A stretch of 64,000 nt of DNA from Mercurialis annua. Its lineage: Eukaryota; Streptophyta; Magnoliopsida; Malpighiales; Euphorbiaceae. The notes under the pieces were generated by a model. That model did no database searches, was not told where the DNA came from, and saw only the letters and a list, made by a program, of their open reading frames with translations. The position numbers and the translations under genes were made by a program. This document shows positions 27,914 to 40,042 of the stretch, piece after piece. Each line of letters begins with the position of its first letter. Position 1 is the first letter of the stretch. The stretch spans positions 4,479,001 to 4,543,000 of the forward strand of contig NC_065573.1 of the NCBI RefSeq assembly GCF_937616625.2. The letters are read 5' to 3'.

Positions 27914-30900
27914 GTGTTTCACTTTTTTAGCAATTTAAGCAAAACATTTACAAGCGTTAAGAAACAAATCCAAACATTTCCCCTTTTTAGCGATTTAAAC
28001 CAAATGTTTACAAACGTTACGAAACAAATCCAAATGTTTAACCTTTTTAGCGATTTATGTCAAACGTTTACAAAGGTTATGAAACAAACCCAAATGTTTC
28101 TCCTTTTTAGCGTTTTAAGCCAAAATGTTTACAAATGTAACGAAACAAATCCAAACGTTTCACCTTTTTAGCGAGTTAATCCAAAAATTTACAAAGGTTA
28201 TGAAATAAATCCAATTGTTTCACATTTTTAGCAATTTGAGCCAAACGTTTACAAACGTTACGAAACAAATCCGAGCGTTTCCCCTTTTTAGCAATTTAAG
28301 CCAAACGTTTAAAAACGTTACAAAACAAATCCAAGCGTTTCACCTTTTTAGCAATTTAAGCCAAACTTTTACAAACATTACGAAACAAATCCAAACGTTT
28401 CACCTTTTTAGCGATTTAAGCCAAACATTTACAAACGTTACGAAACAAATCCAAACGTTTCACATTTTTAGCAATTTAAGCCAAACATTTACAAACGATA
28501 CAAAACAAATCTAAATGTTTCACCTTTTTAGAGATTTAAGCCAAACGTTTTGCCTTTTTAGTAATTTAAGCCAAACGTTTACAAACATTACGAAACAAAT
28601 CCAAACGTTTCCTTTTTTTAGCGATTTAAGCCAAACGTTTACAAACGTTACGAAATAAAACCAGATGATTAAAACGTTACGAAACAAATACAAATGTTTC
28701 ACATTTTTACCAATTTACGCCAAACGATTACAAACGTTACGAAACAAAACCAAGCGTTTCACCTTTTTAGCAATTTAAACCAAACGTTTACAAACATTAC
28801 AAAACAAATCATAGCGTTTCACTTTTGTAGAAATATGAGCCAAACCTTTACAAAGGTTACGAAAAAGATCCAAGCGTTTCACCTTTTTAACAATGTAAGC
28901 CAAACGTTTACAAACGTTATGAAACAAAGCCAAACGTTTCACCTTTTTAGCGATTTAAGCCAAACGTTTACAAATGTTACGAAACAAATCCAAACGTTTC
29001 ACATTTTTAGCGATTTAAGCCAAACATTAACAAAGGTTAGGAAACAAATCCAAATGTTTCGCCTTTGTAGCAATTTGAGACAAACGTTTACAAACGTTAC
29101 GAAACAAATCCAAGCATTTCCCCTTTTTAGCAATTTCAGCCAAACGTTTACAAACTTTACGAAACAAATCCAAGCATTTCCCCTTTTTAGCAATTTAAGA
29201 CAAATGTTTACAAAATTTACGAAACAAATACAAACGTTTCACCTTTTTAGTGATTTAAGCCAAACGTTTACAAATGTTACAAAACAAATTCAAACATTTC
29301 ACCTTTTTAGCGATTTAAGCCAAACGTTAACAAACGTTTCGAAACAAATCCAAATGTTTCACCTTTTTAGCGATTTAAGCCAAACGTTTACAAATGTTAC
29401 GAAATAAAACCAAACTTTTAAAACCTTACGAAACAAATCCAAACATTTCACATTTTGAGCGAATTAAGCCAAACGTTGACAAACTTTGCGAAACTAAACC
29501 AAGCGTTTCACCTTTTTAGCAATTTAAATCAAACGTTTACAAACATATCAAAACAAATCCAAGCGTTTCACTTTTTTAGCAATGTAAGCCAAACGTTTAC
29601 AAACGTTACGAAACAAATTGAAGTGTTTCATCTTTTTAGCGATTAAAACCAAACGTTTACAAGCGTTAAGAAACAAATCAAAACGTTTCCCCTTTTTAGC
29701 GATTTAAGCCAAACGTTTACAAACGTTACAAAACAAATCCTAATGTTACACCTTTTTAGCGATTTAAGTCAAACGTTTAGAAAGGTTATGAAACAAACCC
29801 AAATGTTTCGCCTTTTTAGCAATTTGAGCCAAACGTTTACAAACAATACGAAAAAAATCAAAGCATTTCCCCTTTTTAGCAATTTAAGCCAAACGTTTAC
29901 AAACGTTATGAAACACATCCAAGCATTTCATCTTTTTAGAAATTTAAGCCAAACGTTTACAAAAATTACGAAACAAATCCAAACGTTTCACCTTTTTAGC
30001 GATTTAAGCCAAATATTTACAAACGTTACGAAACAAGTCCAAAAGTTTCACCTTTTTAGCACTTTAAGCCAAACATTTACAAACGATACAAAACAAATCT
30101 AAACGTTTCACCTTTTTAGCAATTTAAGCCAAACGTTTACAAATGTTTAGAAACAAATACAAATGTTTTGTCTTTTTAGTAATTTAAGCCAAACGTTTAC
30201 AAACGTTACGAAACAAATCCTGACATTTCACCTTTTTAGCGATTTAAGCCAAACGTTTGCAAACGTTACGAAACAAAACCAAATGTTCAATAAGTTACGA
30301 AACAAATCCAAATGTTTCACATATTCACCGATTTAAGCCAAACGTTTACAAACATTATGAAACAAAACCAAGCGTTTCACCTTTTTAGCAATTTAAGCCA
30401 AACGTTTACAAACATTACAAAAAAAAATCATAGCGCTTCACTTTTTTAGAAATTTAAGCCAAACGTTTACAAACGTAACGAAACGAATCCAAGCGTTTCA
30501 CCTTTTTAGCAATGTAAGCCAAACGTTTACAAACGTTATGAAACAAATCCAAACGTTTTACCTTTTTAGTGATTTAAGCCAAACGTTTACAAATGTTACG
30601 AAACAAATCCAAAAGTTTCACATTTTTAGCGATTTAAGCCAAACATTAATAAAGGTTAGGAAACAAATCCAAATGTTTCTCCTTTGTAGCAATTTGAGAC
30701 AAACGTTTGCAAACCTTACGAAACTAATCCAAGCGTCTCCTCTTTTTAGCAATTTGAGACAAACGTTTACAAACCTTACGAAACAAATCCAAGCGTTTCC
30801 CCTTTTTAGCAATTTAAGCTAAATGTTCACAAACGTTACGAAACAAATAAAAATGTTTCACCTTTTTAGTGATTTGAGCCAAACGTTTCCCTTTTTTAGC

Positions 30901-33178
30901 AATTTAAGCCAAACATTTACAAACATTACGAAACAAATCCAAATGTTTCACCTTTTTCGCGATTTAAACCAAAAGTTTACTAACGTTGCGAAATAAAACC
31001 AAACTTTTTAAATGTTACGAAACAAATCCAAACATTTCACATTTTTAGCGATTTAATCCAAACGTTTACAAACGTTACGAAACAAAACCAAGCGTTTCAC
31101 CTTTTTAGCAATTTAAGCTAAACGTTTACAAACATTATGAAACAAATCCAAGCGTTTCACTTTTTTAGCAATTTAAGCCAAACATTTACAAACGTTACGA
31201 AACAAATCCAAGCGTTTCACCTTTTTAGTGATTTAAGCCAAACGTTTACAAGCGTTAAGAAACAAATCCAAACATTTCCCCTTTTTAGCGATTTAAGCCA
31301 AATGTTTACAAACGTTACGAAACAAATCCAAACGTTTCACCTTTTTAGCGATTTATGTCAAACGTTTACAAAGGTTATGAATGAAACCCAAATGGTTCGC
31401 CTTTTTAGCGATTTAAGCCAAAATGTTTACAAAGGTTACTAAACAAATCCAAATGTTTCACCTTTTCAGCGAGTTAAGCCAAAAATTTACAAAGGTTATG
31501 AAATAAATCCAATTGTTTCACATTTTTAGCAATTTGAGCCAATAGTTTACAAACGTTAGGAAACAAATCCGAGTGTTTCCCCTTTTTAGCAATTTACGCC
31601 AAACGTTTACAAACGTTACAAAACAAATCCAAGCGTTTCACCTTTTTAGCAATTTAAGACAAACGTTTACAAACATTACGAAACAAATCCAAACGTTTCA
31701 TCTTTTTAGCGATTTAAGCCAAACATTTACAAACATTACGAAACAAATTCAAACGTTTCACCTTTTTAGCAACTTAAGCCAAACATTTACAAACGATACA
31801 AAACAAATCTAAATGTTTCACCTTTTTAGAGATTTAAGCCAAACGTTTACAAATGTTTCGAAACAAATCTAAATGTTTTGCCTTTTTAGTAATTTAAGCC
31901 AAAAGTTTACAAACATTACGAAACAAATCCAAACGTTTCACCTTTTTAGCGATTTAAGCCAAACGTTTACAAATGTTACGAAATAAAACCAAATCTTTAA
32001 AACGTTACGAAACAAATCCAAACGTTTCACATTTTTACTGATTTAAGCCAAACGTTTACAAACGTTACGAAACAAAACCAAGCGTTTCACCTTTTTAGCA
32101 ATTTAAGCCAAACGTTTACAAACATTACAAAACAAATCATAGCGTTTCACTTTTTTAGAAATTTAAGCCAAACCTTTACAAACGTTACGAAAAAAATCCA
32201 AGCGTTTCACCTTTTTAACAATGTAAGCCAAACGTTTACAAACACTATGAAACAAAGCCAAACGTTTAATACGTTACGAAACAAAACCAAACGTTTAAAA
32301 CGTTACGAAACAAATCCAAACGTTTCATAATTTTAGCGATTTAACCCAAACCTTTACAAACGTTACGAAACAAAACCAAGCGTTTCATCGTTTTAGCAAT
32401 TTAAGCCAAACATTTACAAACGTTACGAAAAAATTTAAACATTTTGCCTTTTTAGCGATTGAATCCAAACATTTACAAACGTTACGAAAAAAATCCAAAC
32501 ATTTCACCTTTTTAGCTATTTAAGCCAAACGTTTAAAATGTTACGAAAATAATCCAAATGTTTTCCTTTTTTAGCAATTTAAGCCAAACATTTACTAACG
32601 TTACGAAACAAATCCAAACATTTTACCTTTTTAGCAATTTAAGCCAAACGTTTACAAACATTACGAAACAAATCCAAACATTTCACCTTTTTAGCGATTT
32701 AAGCCGAACGTTTTACAAACTTTACGAAACAAAGCCAAACGTTTCACCTTTTTAGCAATTTAAATCCAAGCGTTTCATATTTTTAGAGATATAAGCCAAA
32801 CGTTTACAAACGTTACGAAACAAATCCAAATGTTTCACCTTTTTAGCGATTTGAGCCAAACGTTTACCTTTTTTAGCGATTTAAGCCAAACATTTACAAA
32901 TATTACGAAACAAATCCAAATGTTTCACCTTTTTAGCGATTTAACCCAAACGTTTATAAACGTTGCGAAATAAAACCAAACTTTTTAAATGTTACGAAAC
33001 AAATTCAAACATTTCACATTTTTAGCGATTTAAGCCAAACGTTACGAAACAAAACCAAGCATTTCACCTTTTTCGCAATTTAAGCCAAACGTTTACAAAC
33101 GTTACGAAACAAATCCAAGCGTTTCACCTTTTTAGCAATTTAAGCCAAACGTTTACAAACGTTACGAAACAAATCCAA
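27914..33178. repeat. Higher-order repeat R1 (5265 bp)
   Basis: A unit of about 88 monomers bounded by the same anchor at 27914 and 33179. Internal landmarks recur in fixed order in the following units: TCCAATTGTTTCACATT (28215), the CACATTTTTACCAATTTACGCC monomer (28694), AATGTTACACC (29743), ATTTCCCCTTTTTAGCAATTTACGCC (31573) and AAATGTTTTCCTTTTTTAGC (32558). The 79-residue conceptual translations at 26298 and 31573 are identical, as are the 65-residue ones at 27283 and 32558, showing recent amplification. The length is not a multiple of 60 because the unit contains several half-monomers. Confidence 0.9.
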
Positions 33179-36100
33179 GTGTTTCACTTTTTTAGCAATT
33201 TAAGCAAAACATTTACAAGCGTTAAGAAACAAATCCAAACATTTCCCCTTTTTAGCGATTTAAACCAAATGTTTACAAATGTTACGAAACAAATCCAAAT
33301 GTTTAACCTTTTTAGCGATTTATGTCAAACGTTTACAAAGGTTATGAAACAAACCCAAATGTTTCTCCTTTTTAGCGTTTTAAGCCAAAATGTTTACAAA
33401 TGTAACGAAACAAATCCAAACGTTTCACTTTTTTAGCGAGTTAATCCAAAAATTTACAAAGGTTATGAAATAAATCCAATTGTTTCACATTTTTAGCAAT
33501 TTGAGCCAAACGTTTACAAACGTTACGAAACAAATCCGAGCGTTTCCCCTTTTTAGCAATTTAAGCCAAACGTTTAAAAACGTTACAAAACAAATCCAAG
33601 CGTTTCACCTTTTTAGCAATTTAAGCCAAACTTTTACAAACATTACGAAACAAATCCAAACGTTTCACCTTTTTAGCGATTTAAGCCAAACATTTACAAA
33701 CGTTACGAAACAAATCCAAACGTTTCACATTTTTAGCAATTTAAGCCAAACATTTACAAACGATACAAAACAAATCTAAATGTTTCACCTTTTTAGAGAT
33801 TTAAGCCAAACGTTTTGCCTTTTTAGTAATTTAAGCCAAACGTTTACAAACATTACGAAACAAATCCAAACGTTTCCTTTTTTTAGCGATTTAAGCCAAA
33901 CGTTTACAAACGTTACGAAATAAAACCAGATGATTAAAACGTTACGAAACAAATACAAATGTTTCACATTTTTACCAATTTACGCCAAACGATTACAAAC
34001 GTTACGAAACAAAACCAAGCGTTTCACCTTTTTAGCAATTTAAACCAAACGTTTACAAACATTACAAAACAAATCATAGCGTTTCACTTTTGTAGAAATA
34101 TGAGCCAAACCTTTACAAACGTTACGAAAAAGATCCAAGCGTTTCACCTTTTTAACAATGTAAGCCAAACGTTTACAAACGTTATGAAACAAAGCCAAAC
34201 GTTTCACCTTTTTAGCGATTTAAGCCAAACGTTTACAAATGTTACGAAACAAATCCAAACGTTTCACATTTTTAACGATTTAAGCCAAACATTAACAAAG
34301 GTTAGGAAACAAATCCAAATGTTTCGCCTTTGTAGCAATTTGAGACAAACGTTTACAAACGTTACGAAACAAATCCAAGCATTTCCCCTTTTTAGCAATT
34401 TCAGCCAAACGTTTACAAACTTTACGAAACAAATCCAAGCATTTCCCCTTTTTAGCAATTTAAGACAAATGTTTATAAAATTTACGAAACAAATACAAAC
34501 GTTTCACCTTTTTAGTGATTTAAGCCAAACGTTTACAAATGTTACAAAACAAATTCAAACATTTCACCTTTTTAGCGATTTAAGCCAAACGTTAACAAAC
34601 GTTTCGAAACAAATCCAAATGTTTCACCTTTTTAGCGATTTAAGCCAAACGTTTACAAACGTTACGAAACAAAACCAAGCATTTCACCTTTTTCGCAATT
34701 TAAGCCAAACGTTTACAAACGTTACGAAACAAATCCAAGCGTTTCACCTTTTTAGCAATTTAAGCCAAACGTTTATAAACGTTACGAAACAAATCCAAGT
34801 GTTTCACTTTTTTAGCAATTTAAGCAAAACATTTACAAGCGTTAAGAAACAAATCCAAACATTTCCCCTTTTTAGCGATTTAAACCAAATGTTTACAAAT
34901 GTTACGAAACAAATCCAAATGTTTAACCTTTTTAGCGATTTATGTCAAACGTTTACAAAGGTTATGAAACAAACCCAAATGTTTCTCCTTTTTAGCGTTT
35001 TAAGCCAAAATGTTTACAAATGTAACGAAACAAATCCAAACGTTTCACTTTTTTAGCGAGTTAATCCAAAAATTTACAAAGGTTATGAAATAAATCCAAT
35101 TGTTTCACATTTTTAGCAATTTGAGCCAAACGTTTACAAACGTTACGAAACAAATCCGAGCGTTTCCCCTTTTTAGCAATTTAAGCCAAACGTTTAAAAA
35201 CGTTACAAAACAAATCCAAGCGTTTCACCTTTTTAGCAATTTAAGCCAAACTTTTACAAACATTACGAAACAAATCCAAACGTTTCACCTTTTTAGCGAT
35301 TTAAGCCAAACATTTACAAACGTTACGAAACAAATCCAAACGTTTCACATTTTTAGCAATTTAAGCCAAACATTTACAAACGATACAAAACAAATCTAAA
35401 TGTTTCACCTTTTTAGAGATTTAAGCCAAACGTTTACAAACATTACGAAACAAATCCAAACGTTTCCTTTTTTTAGCGATTTAAGCCAAACGTTTACAAA
35501 CGTTACGAAATAAAACCAGATGATTAAAACGTTACGAAACAAATACAAATGTTTCACATTTTTACCAATTTACGCCAAACGATTACAAACGTTACGAAAC
35601 AAAACCAAGCGTTTCACCTTTTTAGCAATTTAAACCAAACGTTTACAAACATTACAAAACAAATCATAGTGTTTCACTTTTGTAGAAATATGAGCCAAAC
35701 CTTTACAAAGGTTACGAAAAAGATCCAAGCGTTTCACCTTTTTAACAATGTAAGCCAAACGTTTACAAACGTTATGAAACAAAGCCAAACGTTTCCCCTT
35801 TTTAGCGATTTAAGCCAAACGTTTACAAATGTTACGAAACAAATCCAAACGTTTCACATTTTTAACGATTTAAGCCAAACATTAACAAAGGTTAGGAAAC
35901 AAATCCAAATGTTTCGCCTTTGTAGCAATTTGAGACAAACGTTTACAAACGTTACGAAACAAATCCAAGCATTTCCCCTTTTTAGCAATTTCAGCCAAAC
36001 GTTTACAAACTTTACGAAACAAATCCAAGCATTTCCCCTTTTTAGCAATTTAAGACAAATGTTTACAAAATTTACGAAACAAATACAAACGTTTCACCTT

Positions 36101-36418
36101 TTTAGTGATTTAAGCCAAACGTTTACAAATGTTACAAAACAAATTCAAACATTTCACCTTTTTAGCGATTTAAGCCAAACGTTAACAAACGTTTCGAAAC
36201 AAATCCAAATGTTTCACCTTTTTAGCGATTTAAGCCAAACGTTTACAAATGTTACGAAATAAAACCAAACTTTTAAAACGTTACGAAACAAATCCAAACA
36301 TTTCACATTTTGAGCGAATTAAGCCAAACGTTGACAAACTTTGCGAAACTAAACCAAGCGTTTCACCTTTTTAGCAATTTAAATCAAACGTTTACAAACA
36401 TATCAAAACAAATCCAAG
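33179..36418. repeat. 1620-bp (27-monomer) tandem duplication within R2
   Basis: The anchor monomer is at 33179 and 34799, and the TCCAATTGTTTCACATT monomer at 33480 and 35100, both exactly 1620 bp apart. The CACATTTTTACCAATTTACGCC monomer is at 33959 and 35549, 1590 bp apart, because the second copy lost a 30-bp half present at 33812-33841. The junction lies near 34640-34670. There a TTTACAAACGTTACGAAAC monomer runs into the AAGCATTTCACC-TTTTTCGC monomer instead of the AAATAAAACCAAAC monomer found at the same place in R1 and R3. Confidence 0.9.
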
Positions 36419-39400
36419 CGTTTCACTTTTTTAGCAATGTAAGCCAAACGTTTACAAACGTTACGAAACAAATTGAAGTGTTTCATCTTTTTAGCGATTA
36501 AAGCCAAACGTTTACAAGCGTTAAGAAACAAATCAAAACGTTTCCCCTTTTTAGCGATTTAAGCCAAACGTTTACAAACGTTACAAAACAAATCCTAATG
36601 TTACACCTTTTTAGCGATTTAAGTCAAACGTTTAGAAAGGTTATGAAACAAACCCAAATGTTTCGCCTTTTTAGCAATTTGAGCCAAACGGTTACAAACA
36701 ATACGAAAAAAATCAAAGCATTTCCCCTTTTTAGCAATTTAAGCCAAACGTTTACAAACGTTATGAAACACATCCAAGCATTTCATCTTTTTAGAAATTT
36801 AAGCCAAACGTTTACAAAAATTACGAAACAAATCCAAACGTTTCACCTTTTTAGCGATTTAAGCCAAATATTTACAAACGTTACGAAACAAGTCCAAAAG
36901 TTTCACCTTTTTAGCACTTTAAGCCAAACATTTACAAACGATACAAAACAAATCTAAACGTTTCACCTTTTTAGCAATTTAAGCCAAACGTTTACAAACG
37001 TTTAGAAACAAATACAAATGTTTTGTCTTTTTAGTAATTTAAGCCAAACGTTTACAAACGTTACGAAACAAATCCTGACATTTCACCTTTTTAGCGATTT
37101 AAGCCAAACGTTTGCAAACGTTACGAAACAAAACCAAATGTTCAATAAGTTACGAAACAAATCCAAATGTTTCACATATTCACCGATTTAAGCCAAACGT
37201 TTACAAACATTATGAAACAAAACCAAGCGTTTCACCTTTTTAGCAATTTAAGCCAAACGTTTACAAACATTACAAAAAAAATCATAGCGCTTCACTTTTT
37301 TAGAAATTTAAGCCAAACGTTTACAAACGTAACGAACCGAATCCAAGCGTTTCACCTTTTTAGCAATGTAAGCCAAACGTTTACAAACGTTATGAAACAA
37401 ATCCAAACGTTTTACCTTTTTAGTGATTTAAGGCAAACGTTTACAAATGTTACGAAACAAATCCAAAAGTTTCACATTTTTAGCGATTTAAGCCAAACAT
37501 TAATAAAGGTTAGGAAACAAATCCAAATGTTTCTCCTTTGTAGCAATTTGAGACAAACGTTTGCAAACCTTACGAAACTAATCCAAGCGTCTCCTCTTTT
37601 TAGTAATTTGAGACAAACGTTTACAAACCTTACGAAACAAATCCAAGCGTTTCCCCTTTTTAGCAATTTAAGCTAAATGTTCACAAACGTTACGAAACAA
37701 ATAAAAATGTTTCACCTTTTTAGTGATTTGAGCCAAACGTTTCCCTTTTTTAGCAATTTAAGCCAAACATTTACAAACATTACGAAACAAATCCAAATGT
37801 TTCACCTTTTTCGCGATTTAAACCAAAAGTTTACTAACGTTGCGAAATAAAACCAAACTTTTTAAATGTTACGAAACAAATCCAAACATTTCACATTTTT
37901 AGCGATTTAATCCAAACGTTTACAAACGTTACGAAACAAAACCAAGCGTTTCACCTTTTTAGCAATTTAAGCTAAACGTTTACAAACATTATGAAACAAA
38001 TCCAAGCGTTTCACTTTTTTAGCAATTTAAGCCAAACATTTACAAACGTTACGAAACAAATCCAAGCGTTTCACCTTTTTAGTGATTTAAGCCAAACGTT
38101 TACAAGCGTTAAGAAACAAATCCAAACATTTCCCCTTTTTAGCGATTTAAGCCAAATGTTTACAAACGTTACGAAACAAATCCAAACGTTTCACCTTTTT
38201 AGCGATTTATGTCAAACGTTTACAAAGGTTATGAATGAAACCCAAATGGTTCGCCTTTTTAGCGATTTAAGCCAAAATGTTTACAAAGGTTACTAAACAA
38301 ATCCAAATGTTTCACCTTTTCAGCGAGTTAAGCCAAAAATTTACAAAGGTTATGAAATAAATCCAATTGTTTCACATTTTTAGCAATTTGAGCCAATAGT
38401 TTACAAACGTTAGGAAACAAATCCGAGTGTTTCCCCTTTTTAGCAATTTAAGCCAAACGTTTACAAACGTTACAAAACAAATCCAAGCGTTTCACCTTTT
38501 TAGCAATTTAAGACAAACGTTTACAAACATTACGAAACAAATCCAAACGTTTCATCTTTTTAGCGATTTAAGCCAAACATTTACAAACATTACGAAACAA
38601 ATTCAAACGTTTCACCTTTTTAGCAACTTAAGCCAAACATTTACAAACGATACAAAACAAATCTAAATGTTTCACCTTTTTAGAGATTTAAGCCAAACGT
38701 TTACAAATGTTTCGAAACAAATCTAAATGTTTTGCCTTTTTAGTAATTTAAGCCAAACGTTTACAAACATTACGAAACAAATCCAAACGTTTCACCTTTT
38801 TAGCGATTTAAGCCAAACGTTTACAAATGTTACGAAATAAAACCAAATCTTTAAAACGTTACGAAACAAATCCAAACGTTTCACATTTTTACTGATTTAA
38901 GCCAAACGTTTACAAACGTTACGAAACAAAACCAAGCGTTTCACCTTTTTAGCAATTTAAGCCAAACGTTTACAAACATTACAAAACAAATCATAGCGTT
39001 TCACTTTTTTAGAAATTTAAGCCAAACCTTTACAAACGTTACGAAAAAAATCCAAGCGTTTCACCTTTTTAACAATGTAAGCCAAACGTTTACAAACACT
39101 ATGAAACAAAGCCAAACGTTTAATACGTTACGAAACAAAACCAAACGTTTAAAACGTTACGAAACAAATCCAAACGTTTCATAATTTTAGCGATTTAACC
39201 CAAACCTTTACAAACGTTACGAAACAAAACCAAGCGTTTCATCGTTTTAGCAATTTAAGCCAAACATTTACAAACGTTACGAAAAAATTTAAACATTTTG
39301 CCTTTTTAGCGATTGAATCCAAACATTTACAAACGTTACGAAAAAAATCCAAACATTTCACCTTTTTAGCTATTTAAGCCAAACGTTTAAAATGTTACGA

Positions 39401-40042
39401 AAAAAATCCAAATGTTTTCCTTTTTTAGCAATTTAAGCCAAACATTTACAAACGTTACGAAACAAATCCAAACATTTTACCTTTTTAGCAATTTAAGCCA
39501 AACGTTTACAAACATTACGAAACAAATCCAAACGTTTCACCTTTTTAGCGATTTAAGCCGAACGTTTTACAAACTTTACGAAACAAAGCCAAACGTTTCA
39601 CCTTTTTAGCAATTTAAATCCAAGAGTTTCATATTTTTAGAGATATAAGCCAAACGTTTACAAACGTTACGAAACAAATCCAAATGTTTCACCTTTTTAG
39701 CGATTTGAGCCAAACGTTTACCTTTTTTAGCGATTTAAGCCAAACATTTACAAATATTACGAAACAAATCCAAATGTTTCACCTTTTTAGCGATTTAAGC
39801 CAAACGTTTATAAACGTTGCGAAATAAAACCAAACTTTTTAAATGTTACGAAACAAATTCAAACATTTCACATTTTTAGCGATTTAAGCCAAACGTTTAC
39901 AAACGTTACGAAACAAAACCAAGCATTTCACCTTTTTCGCAATTTAAGCCAAACGTTTACAAACGTTACGAAACAAATCCAAGCGTTTCACCTTTTTAGC
40001 AATTTAAGCCAAACGTTTACAAACGTTACGAAACAAATCCAA
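33179..40042. repeat. Higher-order repeat R2 (6864 bp, with internal duplication)
   Basis: Bounded by the anchor at 33179 and 40043, this unit is about 1.6 kb longer than R1 because it holds an internal 1620-bp tandem duplication (described separately). Outside it, landmarks are shared with R1 and R3: 36598 corresponds to 29743, 38427 to 31573 and 39412 to 32558. It has one private difference at 38427, where the monomer reads AATTTAAGCC instead of AATTTACGCC. Confidence 0.9.
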
